From: Streptomyces naganishii JCM 4654
Lineage (GTDB): Bacteria; Actinomycetota; Actinomycetes; Streptomycetales; Streptomycetaceae
Length of the DNA: 64,000 nucleotides
Reading direction: 5' to 3'
Assembly (NCBI RefSeq): GCF_014650575.1
Contig: NZ_BMVF01000005.1
Location: 124,001-188,000, forward strand
Shown piece after piece: positions 28,893-40,032 of the stretch (its first letter is position 1; every line of letters starts with the position of its first letter). Position numbers and translations under genes: made by a program. The notes beneath the pieces are model-generated. The model worked only from the letters and a program-made list of their open reading frames with translations, was not told where the DNA came from and did no database searches.

Positions 28893-29285
28893 ATGAAATA
28901 CGACGGATTCCTCGCCCGTGTGCGCGAGCGAGGCGAATACAACGACCAGGACGAAGCCGCGGACGTCACCAACGCCGTGCTGGAAGTACTGGCCCAACGG
29001 ATCAGCCCGGGAGAGGTCAAGGACCTCGCATCACAACTGCCCGGCCCACTGGGACAAGTTCTGGATCATGCCACGCCGCAGCAAGCGCAGAGCTTCGGGA
29101 TCGAGGAGTTCTACCGCCGGGTCGCCGAGCGCACCCATGCCCGGCCGCGTACGGCGCAGTGGGACGCCAGCGCGGTCCTGACCACCGTTGCCGACGCTGT
29201 CACCGGCGGAGAGCTGAATCAGATCATCAGCCAGCTTCCCTCCAGTTACGCGGTCCTGTTCGGCAAGGCCGACCTCGCGGACTGA
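28893..29285 (+). CDS. DUF2267 domain protein (copy 4 of 4)
   Basis: A 130-residue helical protein, more divergent than the other three: MKYDGFLARVRERGEYNDQD, EAADVTNAVLEVLAQRISPG, EVKDLASQLPGPLG, then FGIEEFYRRVAERTHARP and LNQIISQLPSSYAVLF. The half-repeat layout and the SQLP ends are those of DUF2267. AGAAGGAGG lies upstream of the ATG. It closes the stress island; the next gene, panD, looks like core metabolism. Confidence 0.86.
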   Translation: MKYDGFLARVRERGEYNDQDEAADVTNAVLEVLAQRISPGEVKDLASQLPGPLGQVLDHATPQQAQSFGIEEFYRRVAERTHARPRTAQWDASAVLTTVADAVTGGELNQIISQLPSSYAVLFGKADLAD

Positions 29286-29634
29286 GTTCTGCTCGGCATC
29301 CATCGATGCCACGAATCACGGGGCCGCCACTCGAGCATCAAGATCATGGCGTCGTCGCTGACCTTGTTCACGCGCGTCCGACTTCTCATAACTGACGTGT
29401 CGTCAAGTAAGTCGCCGCCTGATCAACGTCAGTCCCCAGAGGGCCCTCCTGGCAGACGTCTGATCGGCGGCGTTCACAACAGCCTGGCCCGGACGGAAGC
29501 ACAGGCAGGCCGCTTTCTTCTCATAGTGGACCGATGTTGTTCCCAATCTTCGAGTCCGACGTGTGCCAGTGTAGAGTGAAGACTGCCCTTGACCTGCGAA
29601 AAGCCGGCAGGGAGCCGTCTTCTAGGAGTCCAAC
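29286..29634. other. 349-bp intergenic region at the island/core boundary
   Basis: No gene is supported. A short inverted repeat GGCATC-catc-GATGCC just after 29290 may end the DUF2267 transcript. The sequence is less GC-rich than its surroundings in places (29380-29420, 29520-29590), and TAGAGT near 29570 is a plausible -10 for panD, without a clear -35. Confidence 0.35.
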
Positions 29635-30057
29635 ATGCTGCGCACCATGTTCAAGTCCAAGATCCACCGCGCCACCGTCACCCAGGCCGACCTGCACTAC
29701 GTGGGATCGGTGACCATCGACGCCGACCTCCTCGACGCCGCCGATCTGCTGCCCGGTGAGCTCGTGCACATCGTCGACATCACCAATGGGGCGCGGCTGG
29801 AGACGTACGTCATCGAGGGCGAGCGGGGCTCCGGTGTCGTCGGGATCAACGGCGCCGCGGCCCACCTCGTCCACCCGGGCGACCTGGTGATCATCATCAG
29901 CTACGCTCAGGTCGCCGACGCCGAGGCGCGGGAGCTGCGGCCGAGGGTCGTGCACGTGGACGCGGACAACCGGATCGTCGAGTTGGGCGCCGACCCCTCC
30001 GCGCCGGTGCCGGGCTCGGACCAGCGGCGCAGCCCGCAGGCGGTCGTCCCGGCCTGA
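29635..30057 (+). CDS. panD: Aspartate 1-decarboxylase proenzyme
   Basis: A 140-residue PanD that makes beta-alanine from L-aspartate for pantothenate and coenzyme A. The self-cleavage site Gly24-Ser25 lies in [15 protein letters not shown]; Ser25 becomes the pyruvoyl cofactor. Lys9 in [12 protein letters not shown] and Tyr58-region residues in the [12 protein letters not shown] strand match the family, as does [21 protein letters not shown] 20-residue C-terminal extension rich in Pro/Arg/Gln is common in actinobacteria. AGGAG precedes the ATG. PanB and PanC are not adjacent. Confidence 0.95.
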   Translation: MLRTMFKSKIHRATVTQADLHYVGSVTIDADLLDAADLLPGELVHIVDITNGARLETYVIEGERGSGVVGINGAAAHLVHPGDLVIIISYAQVADAEARELRPRVVHVDADNRIVELGADPSAPVPGSDQRRSPQAVVPA

Positions 30058-30101
30058 CGGGACAATGTAGAGACGCCGGACACCGACCAGGGAGCGTGCC
30101 G

Positions 30102-30449
30102 ATGAGTGACATCGAGATCCGCGACGACCGTGCGGCCGGACGCCTCGAGGCGGTCGGTGACGGCGGCGAAGTGGTGGGCCGCATCGAGTACTTCGTGCTC
30201 GACGCGCCCCGGCCAGCCCTGGTCCCCGTCCACACGGTGGTGGAACCCGCCCACGAGGGCAAGGGCATCGCGGGCTCGCTGGCCCGTGAGCTGTACGCCG
30301 CCGCTGGGCGGGAGGGCGTCTCGGTGGCCCCGCTGTGCCCGTACGTCGTGAAGTGGGCCGAGCGCCACCGCGACGAGGCCCCGGCGGCCGACGCCGAGCA
30401 GTTGCGGGCGGCGCGGGACTGGCTCGCGGCGCACCCCGAGCGGTTCTGA
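30102..30449 (+). CDS. GNAT family N-acetyltransferase (small YjdJ-type)
   Basis: A 115-residue single-domain GNAT. It has the short fold of the N-acetyltransferase 2 group: VGRIEYFVLDAP strands, then VVEPAHEGKGIAGSLARELY, where the acetyl-CoA pyrophosphate loop is H-E-G-K-G-I-A, and VAPLCPYVVKWAERH with the conserved CPY motif. The acceptor is unknown. The ATG at 30102 is preferred over GTG at 30096 because AGGGAG is properly spaced. It is eight bases upstream of the racemase-like gene, so the two form an operon, possibly with panD. Confidence 0.88.
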   Translation: MSDIEIRDDRAAGRLEAVGDGGEVVGRIEYFVLDAPRPALVPVHTVVEPAHEGKGIAGSLARELYAAAGREGVSVAPLCPYVVKWAERHRDEAPAADAEQLRAARDWLAAHPERF

Positions 30450-30457
30450 GCCCGCCG

Positions 30458-31177
30458 GTGCCGAAGGACACGCTCGCCCTGCTGCACACCTCGCCGCTGC
30501 ACGTCCCGGTCTTCGACGCCCTGCGCGACGAGGACCACCCCGGCCTGTGGCTGCGCCACTTCGTCGACGAGGACCTGCTGAGCCGGGCGCGCGAGGAAGG
30601 CCCCGAGGCGGTACGGGACGAGGTGCGCGCGGCGCTGGACCGGGCCGTGGCCGAGGGCGCCCGCGCGGTGCTGTGCACGTGTTCGACCCTCGGCGCGGTC
30701 GCCGAGTCGGAGGGGGCCGGGGCCGGGCCGGCGGTGCCCGTGCTGCGGCTGGACCGGCCGATGGCGGCCGAGGCTGTGGCGGTGGGCCCGCGTGTCGTGG
30801 TCGTCGCCGCGCTGGAGAGCACGCTCGGCCCGACCGTCGCGCTCGTCGAGGAGGAGGCCCGCCGCGCCGGGCGTCCCGTGACCGTGCGCACCCTTCTGGC
30901 CGACGGGGCCTGGGCCCGCTTCGAGTCCGGCGACACGGCCGGTTACGTCGGGGAAGTGGCCGCCGCCGTGGACACGGCCGGCCACGCCGACGTGATCGTC
31001 CTCGCCCAGGCATCCATGGCCCCGGCCGCCCGGCTGACGACCACACCCGTGCCCGTCCTCTCCAGCCCCCGCCTTGGCCTCGCGGCGGCGGCACGGGCAG
31101 CACTGGGCACGGACAGAACGGACGACGTGGACGGAACGGACAGCGCGGGCGGCATGCCCAGCACGGCCCGCGCCTGA
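30458..31177 (+). CDS. Aspartate/glutamate racemase family protein
   Basis: A 239-residue protein of the Asp/Glu racemase superfamily with GTG start. The first catalytic-cysteine loop is present (AVLCTCSTLGAVAES). The position of the second cysteine, usually GCT, reads VIVLAQASMAPAARL. With a single active-site cysteine a two-base racemase is unlikely; single-Cys relatives include decarboxylases and isomerases acting on malonates or maleate, so the reaction is open. The acidic/Thr-rich tail is low complexity. It follows the GNAT gene by eight bases. Confidence 0.8.
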   Translation: MPKDTLALLHTSPLHVPVFDALRDEDHPGLWLRHFVDEDLLSRAREEGPEAVRDEVRAALDRAVAEGARAVLCTCSTLGAVAESEGAGAGPAVPVLRLDRPMAAEAVAVGPRVVVVAALESTLGPTVALVEEEARRAGRPVTVRTLLADGAWARFESGDTAGYVGEVAAAVDTAGHADVIVLAQASMAPAARLTTTPVPVLSSPRLGLAAAARAALGTDRTDDVDGTDSAGGMPSTARA

Positions 31178-31286
31178 CCTCCCCGGCCTCACCCCGCGCC
31201 GGACGCGCCCCGTGCGCCCACCCGGGTCCTCGGCGTGGCGCCCACGGGTGACTGGCCGGGCGGCGCTCGGGTAGGCGGGGGAATAG

Positions 31287-34820
<3,534 letters not shown>

Positions 34821-34825
<5 letters not shown>

Positions 34826-35900
34826 ATCTGACGCGGGCGCGGTGCCGGTCCCGGGCCGGCGCGGGGAAGTTCGGGATGTAGGGGTCGGTGCAGCAGGCCG
34901 CGCCGCAGTACTGGGCCAGGAGGAGAGGCGTGCCCGACTCCGGCATGCCGGCCGTGTCCGCACCCCTCTCCTCGGGGGCCCCGGAAGTCTCGAAAGCCCC
35001 GGGAGCGGGCGCGGGCGGAACCGCCGGCACCGGGGGCTGAGCCGGCGTCGGGGGAGCCGGGACCGGAGCGGTGTGCTCGATGCGCTCGGTGGTCAGCAGG
35101 ATCAGCCCGCCCGCGGCCACCACCCCGCAGCCGAGGGCGAGGACGGTTCCCGTGGGGCCGTAGCGGAAGGTCTCGCCGAACATCGTGATGCCGACCGCGG
35201 CCGCCACCACCGGGTTCACCACCGTCAGCGTGGCCAGCGGCGCGGCGAGGCCGCCGCCGCGGTAGGACGCCTGCGACAGCAGGACGCCCGCGACGGCGAG
35301 CACGGCGATCACCGTGAGCGAGGGCACGTCCGCCGCCGAGACGCCCTCGCTCCAGTCGATCGCCACGGTCTTGGTGAACACCGAGGACATGCCGAAGGCG
35401 ATGCCGGAGGCGGTGGCGAGCAGCACGCTGCGCACCGCCGGGTGCCGGTGCGCGGCCCGTCCGGCCACCATCAGCGCCGCCACCGCGCCGGCGGTGACCA
35501 CGGCCAGGCCGTAGCGCTGGGCGCCGGCGAGCGTGTGGCCGCCCGAGGCGCCGACCAGCGAGAGCAGCCCGGCGAGCCCGACCGTGGCCATGATCGCGCC
35601 GCGCCAGGCGGTCGCGCCCGCGCGGCGGCCGACGAAGAGCGCGGCCATGGGCAGGGCGAAGACTATGGTGAGGGCGCCGAGCGGCTGGACCAGGCTGAGC
35701 GGACCGTAGGCCAGCGCGACCACGTGCAGCAGTCCGCCGAGGCCGTTCAGCGCGAGAGCCGCCCACCAGGCGGGCCGGCGCAGCGGCGCGTACTGCTCGC
35801 CGGGGGAGGACACCGCGACCCGCTCCTGCACGATCGCGCCACCGGCGTAGGCGACGGCGGACACGAACGACAGCAGCACGGACAACGCGAGGGCGCTCAT
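34821..35900 (-). CDS. DMT (EamA/NIPA-like) family transporter with C-terminal extension
   Basis: A 359-residue inner-membrane protein with about nine or ten hydrophobic segments. It starts MSALALSVLLSFVSAVAYAG, followed by GLGGLLHVVALAYGPLSLVQ, PLGALTIVFALPMAALFVGR and LATLTVVNPVVAAAVGITMF: the two five-helix halves of a drug/metabolite transporter. After residue about 285 comes a 75-residue cytoplasmic tail, proline-rich and ending in QYCGAACCTDPYIPNFPAPA, with three cysteines close together. Substrate unknown. GAGCGG precedes the ATG. Its stop lies inside a tandem duplication shared with the convergent gene. Confidence 0.85.
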
Positions 35901-36129
35901 GAGCCGCTCCTCTGCGTGGGGCGGGGGCGGTGACCCCGGATCGGCGAACGGTCTGCTTCCATGGTTCAACACCCTGCCGCGCCGAGCTCTTCCCGTCGTC
36001 GTCCCTGAGCACTCAATGGGTCCTACTGCCGATGGAGTACGGCCGGTCCGCCGTCCTCCCACGGGTGGGCGACACAGGGCGGACACCCCCTGGTGGCATC
36101 CCCTAAGGGCCTTGGTACTACTGCTTCTC

Positions 36130-36879
36130 GTGGACCTGGACCCCCAACTCGCCGCCCTGGGCCGCCTCGGCGGCTTCTTCGTCCTGCGCACCGGCGCCCC
36201 GCCCGCCGCACCGCCGCCCACCCTCGCCGAGGCGTACGCCGATCCGCCCGCCGCCGCGCGCCCCGGCTCCGACGGCCATCCGCTGGCCACGCGCGTACGG
36301 AGGGTGGCCGCCGGGATCCGCGCCCCCGAACCGCGCATCGCCGCCTCGGTGGCGCACCAGGCGCTCGCCGCCCGGCTCTGGTCCGTCGCGCTCGCCTGCG
36401 CGGCCCTCACCGGCGAGGTGCCCGACCTCGATCCGCGCCTCCTGCGCTGGGACCCGGCGGGAAGCGCCCCCGACGACCTGTGGCTCGCCGAGGTCCGCCC
36501 GCTGCCCGGGGACGCGGACACCCTCGTCCGCCTCGTCCTGGACCGCCACCTCGAGCCCCTGGCGGCGGCCCTGCGCGGCCGGTACCGGCTCGCCCCCGGC
36601 CTGCTGCGGGGCAACGCGGCCTCCGCGCTGGCGGGCGCGGCACGGCAGTTGGACCGCTGGGCGGGGGAGAACGGCCACCCGGAGGCCGGTGAGCGGGCCC
36701 GGCGGCTGACGGCGCGGCTCCTGGTCCACCCGGGCCTCGCCGGGACCGGCACGCTCACCGGCACGGCTTTCCGGCGGCGCAGTTGCTGCCTCTACTACCG
36801 TGTCCCCGGCGGCGGGGTCTGCGGCGACTGTTGCTTCACACGAGCGCCGCGCTCTTCCCCACGCGCCACATCTGGGTGA
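36130..36879 (+). CDS. (2Fe-2S)-binding, ferric-reductase (FhuF C-terminal)-like protein
   Basis: A 249-residue protein. Most of it resembles the FhuF/ferric iron reductase fold common in actinobacteria (VAHQALAARLWSVALACAAL, DLWLAEVRPLPGD, LLRGNAASALAGAARQLDRW). The C-terminal RRRSCCLYYRVPGGGVCGDC has the CC-x10-C-x2-C ligand set for a 2Fe-2S cluster. Such proteins release iron from imported ferric siderophores. The start is uncertain: GTG at 36130 (VDLDPQLAALGRLGG) is chosen; TTG at 36112 is possible. It is 39 bases before glgA but functionally separate. Confidence 0.78.
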   Translation: MDLDPQLAALGRLGGFFVLRTGAPPAAPPPTLAEAYADPPAAARPGSDGHPLATRVRRVAAGIRAPEPRIAASVAHQALAARLWSVALACAALTGEVPDLDPRLLRWDPAGSAPDDLWLAEVRPLPGDADTLVRLVLDRHLEPLAAALRGRYRLAPGLLRGNAASALAGAARQLDRWAGENGHPEAGERARRLTARLLVHPGLAGTGTLTGTAFRRRSCCLYYRVPGGGVCGDCCFTRAPRSSPRATSG

Positions 36880-36918
36880 CCATGAAGGCGACCGGCCGTG
36901 GAGAGCAGGGGGTTGCGG

Positions 36919-38070
36919 GTGCGAGTGGGACTGCTGACCCGGGAGTACCCCCCGGACGTGTACGGCGGCGCGGGCGTCCACGTCGAGTTCCTGGCGCGGG
37001 AACTGCGGCCGCTGGTCGACCTGGAGGTGCACTGCTGGGGCGAGGGCCGCGCCGACGGCGTCGTGCGCCACCGCCCCTGGTCCGCGCTGGACGGCGCCAA
37101 CGACGCGCTGCGCACCTTCTCCGTGGACCTCGCCATGACCGCGGGCCTTCAGGGCTGCGAGCTGGTCCACTCCCACACCTGGTACGCCAACCTCGCCGGC
37201 CACCTCGGCAAGCTGCTGTACGGGGTGCCGCACGTGATGACCGCGCACTCCCTGGAGCCGCTGCGCCCCTGGAAGGCCGAGCAGCTCGGCGGCGGCTACG
37301 CGCTGTCCGGCTGGGCCGAGCGGACCGCCGTCGAGGCCGCCGACGCGGTCGTCGCCGTCTCCGCTGCCATGCGCGAGGACATCCTCGGCTGCTACCCGGC
37401 CCTCGACCCCTCCCGCGTGCACGTCATCCACAACGGCATCGACACCGGCCTGTACCGGCCCGACCACGGCACCGAGGTCCTGGACCGCATCGGTCTGGAC
37501 CGCGACCGGCCCTACGTGCTGTTCGTCGGCCGCATCACCCGCCAGAAGGGCGTGCCGCACCTGCTGCGGGCGGTGCGGGACATCGACCCGGCCGCGCAGG
37601 TCGTGCTGTGCGCGGGCGCGCCCGACACGCCGGAGATCGACTGGGAGTTCCGCGATCTGTACGAGGAGCTGAGCCGGGTCCGCGAGGGCGTGCACTGGAT
37701 CCCGCAGATGCTGCCGCGCCCGGACGTGGTGCAGCTGCTCACCCACGCCGCCGCCTTCGTCTGCCCCTCGGTCTACGAGCCGCTCGGCATCGTCAACCTG
37801 GAGGCGATGGCCTGCGGCACGCCCGTCGTGGCCTCCCGCGTCGGCGGCATCCCCGAGGTGGTCGAGGACGGCCGTACCGGGGTACTCGTCGACGTCGACG
37901 ACGACTTCGAGCCGTCACTCGCCCGCGCCCTGGACCGGGTGCTGGGCGATCCGGAGGCGGCCCGCCGCATGGGCGAGGCCGGACGGCGGCGCGCGGTCGA
38001 GGAGTTCGGCTGGGACGCGGTGGCCCGGCGGACGGTGCGGCTGTACGCGGAGATCCTCAAACAGGCTTAG
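36919..38070 (+). CDS. glgA: Glycogen synthase (actinobacterial GlgA/GlgM type, GT4-like)
   Basis: A 383-residue glycosyltransferase with two Rossmann domains. It begins RVGLLTREYPPDVYGGAGVH, the signature of the actinobacterial ADP-glucose-dependent glycogen synthase group. HSHTWYANLAGHL and the donor-site EX7E-like region SVYEPLGIVNLEAMACGTPV are clear. In mycobacteria the orthologue (GlgM) makes maltose 1-phosphate from ADP-glucose for the GlgE pathway, so a strict glycogen synthase role should not be assumed. GTG at 36919 has AGGGGG upstream; a GTG at 36898 would add seven residues. glgC follows after 51 bases on the same strand, so donor synthesis and use are linked. Confidence 0.88.
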   Translation: MRVGLLTREYPPDVYGGAGVHVEFLARELRPLVDLEVHCWGEGRADGVVRHRPWSALDGANDALRTFSVDLAMTAGLQGCELVHSHTWYANLAGHLGKLLYGVPHVMTAHSLEPLRPWKAEQLGGGYALSGWAERTAVEAADAVVAVSAAMREDILGCYPALDPSRVHVIHNGIDTGLYRPDHGTEVLDRIGLDRDRPYVLFVGRITRQKGVPHLLRAVRDIDPAAQVVLCAGAPDTPEIDWEFRDLYEELSRVREGVHWIPQMLPRPDVVQLLTHAAAFVCPSVYEPLGIVNLEAMACGTPVVASRVGGIPEVVEDGRTGVLVDVDDDFEPSLARALDRVLGDPEAARRMGEAGRRRAVEEFGWDAVARRTVRLYAEILKQA

Positions 38071-38121
38071 TCCCCGCTGCTCAGGGGCAGTAGTGGTGTC
38101 AACCGGGTGAGGGGAGCGGCC

Positions 38122-39342
38122 ATGCGTCGTGGTGGACCTTCGGTCCTCGGAATCGTCCTCGCGGGCGGAGAGGGCAAACGTCTGATGCCCCTGACCGCGG
38201 ACCGCGCCAAACCGGCGGTGACCTTCGGCGGAACGTATCGCCTGGTCGACTTCGTGCTGTCCAACCTCGTCAACGGCGACATCCTGCGCATCTGCGTGCT
38301 CACGCAGTACAAGTCGCACTCGCTCGACCGGCACATCACCACCACCTGGCGGATGTCCAGCCTGCTCGGCAACTACGTCACCCCGGTCCCCGCGCAGCAG
38401 CGGCTCGGGCCGCGCTGGTACCTGGGCAGCGCCGACGCGATCCTCCAGTCGCTGAACCTCATCTACGACGAACAGCCCGACTACGTGGCGGTCTTCGGCG
38501 CCGACCACGTGTACCGCATGGATCCGCGGCAGATGCTCCAGCAGCACATCGAGGGCGGTGCGGGGGTCACGGTGGCCGGCATCCGGGTGCCGCGCGCGGA
38601 GTCCTCGTCGTTCGGCGTGATCACCCCGGGCTCGGACGGGCAGACCGTGGAGAGATTCCTGGAGAAGCCCGCAGACCCGCCGGGGCTGGCCGACGACCCG
38701 GAGTGCGTGTTCGCCTCCATGGGCAACTACATCTTCACCACCAAGGCGCTGATCGAGGCGCTCCAGCGGGATGCCGAGGACGAGCGGTCGGTGCACGACA
38801 TGGGCGGCTCGATCCTGCCCCAGCTCACCGACCGGGGCGAGGCCCAGCTGTACGACTTCAGCGCCAACCACGTGCCCGGCGAGACCAGCCGCGACCAGGG
38901 CTACTGGCGGGACGTGGGCACGCTCGACGCGTACTACGACGCGCACATGGACCTCATCGCCGAACGTCCCGCGTTCAACCTCTACAACCGCGACTGGCCC
39001 GTCTACACCCACTCCACCCAGTTGTCGCCGGCCCGGTTCAACGCGGGTGGCATCGCCAGCGAGTCGATCATCAGCGCGGGCTGCCTGATCCGCGGGCAGG
39101 TGACCCGCTCGGTGCTGTCCCCGGGCGTCCGGGTCGACCCGGGGGCGGTGGTGCAGGGCTCGGTGCTGCACGACAACGTGCGCATCGGCCGGGGCGCGAT
39201 CGTGCGGGGCGCGGTGCTGGACAAGAACGTCGAGGTGCCGCCGGGCGCGACGATCGGCGTCAACCCGGAGCGGGACGCGGAGCTCTACACCGTCTCCAAG
39301 GGCGGCGTGATCGCGCTGGGCAAGGGCCAGCGCGTGCCGTAG
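38122..39342 (+). CDS. glgC: Glucose-1-phosphate adenylyltransferase
   Basis: A 406-residue ADP-glucose pyrophosphorylase. The nucleotide-binding loop is [34 protein letters not shown], the [10 protein letters not shown] active-site aspartate loop and the FLEKP motif follow. A left-handed beta-helix of hexapeptide repeats closes the protein ([36 protein letters not shown]). It makes ADP-glucose for GlgA. The ATG has GGGGAG upstream; a GTG 15 bases earlier is less likely. Confidence 0.95.
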   Translation: MRRGGPSVLGIVLAGGEGKRLMPLTADRAKPAVTFGGTYRLVDFVLSNLVNGDILRICVLTQYKSHSLDRHITTTWRMSSLLGNYVTPVPAQQRLGPRWYLGSADAILQSLNLIYDEQPDYVAVFGADHVYRMDPRQMLQQHIEGGAGVTVAGIRVPRAESSSFGVITPGSDGQTVERFLEKPADPPGLADDPECVFASMGNYIFTTKALIEALQRDAEDERSVHDMGGSILPQLTDRGEAQLYDFSANHVPGETSRDQGYWRDVGTLDAYYDAHMDLIAERPAFNLYNRDWPVYTHSTQLSPARFNAGGIASESIISAGCLIRGQVTRSVLSPGVRVDPGAVVQGSVLHDNVRIGRGAIVRGAVLDKNVEVPPGATIGVNPERDAELYTVSKGGVIALGKGQRVP

Positions 39343-39347
39343 AGCGG

Positions 39348-39388
39348 GCGGGAGGCGGGGCACCCACCCGCGGAAGGGCACCTCCCGC
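39348..39388. terminator. Possible hairpin between convergent glgC and cupin gene
   Basis: GCGGGAGG and CCTCCCGC form an 8-bp stem with a 25-base loop just after the glgC stop. The loop is long, so the call is tentative. Confidence 0.3.
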
Positions 39389-39414
39389 GCAGGGCACTCA
39401 CCCGACAGGGGCAC

Positions 39415-39792
39415 TCACCCGCACAGGGGCGGGAACTTGTTCAGCACCACCGCGCTGGTCCTGCGCATGTCGTCGGCGGGGCTGAACTGGAGGTACTCGC
39501 TGCCCGGCTCGGTGTGCACGGGGACGTGCCCGGGCGGGGCGTAGAAGGCCTCGCCGGCGTGGTAGGCCTCGTCGTGGTCGTCGTAGCGGAAGACGATCTC
39601 GCCCTTGAAGACGTATCCCCAGTGCGGGCACTGGCACCGGCCGTCCGGCAGTTCCTTGAGCAGGGGGGTGTGGTCGACGTCCTCGCGGAACATCAGGAAG
39701 TCCACCGTGTAGGGCTCCAGATCCTCGGAGTGGTCGACCACCGGTCCGTAGTCGCCGCCCTGCGTCGCCGTGTCGCGGGACACCTTCGGCAT
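39415..39792 (-). CDS. Cupin domain protein
   Basis: A 125-residue single cupin. The metal-site motifs are degenerate: CQCPHWGYVFKGEIVFRY corresponds to motif 1 (G-x5-HxH region) and AFYAPPGHVPVHTEPGSEYL to motif 2, where PGHxPxH keeps histidines. Two cysteines precede the first motif. Small cupins bind metals or small ligands and act as dioxygenases, isomerases or sensors; this one cannot be placed further. GGGAAGTGAG lies upstream of the ATG. It is convergent with glgC and divergent from the secreted GH92 gene. Confidence 0.85.
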   Translation of the reverse strand: MPKVSRDTATQGGDYGPVVDHSEDLEPYTVDFLMFREDVDHTPLLKELPDGRCQCPHWGYVFKGEIVFRYDDHDEAYHAGEAFYAPPGHVPVHTEPGSEYLQFSPADDMRRTSAVVLNKFPPLCG

Positions 39793-40032
39793 CGTGCTCA
39801 CTTCCCTTCCCGGGCGAGGGAACCGCCGCCGGGGCAGTACGCCACCATGGTGCGCGCCCTGAGCCCCACCGGTCCACCGGAGCCGGGGCGGGGGCGCGTG
39901 GCGGGGCGCGCGGAGGGTCGGGGACGGCGCAAATCGCGACGCGTCGAACGCGACACCCGTGGGATGCCCGGCTGACGGGCGATCAGCCGTGATCATGCAG
40001 GCAACGATGTCTCCACCCGGAGGTCTTCCTGC

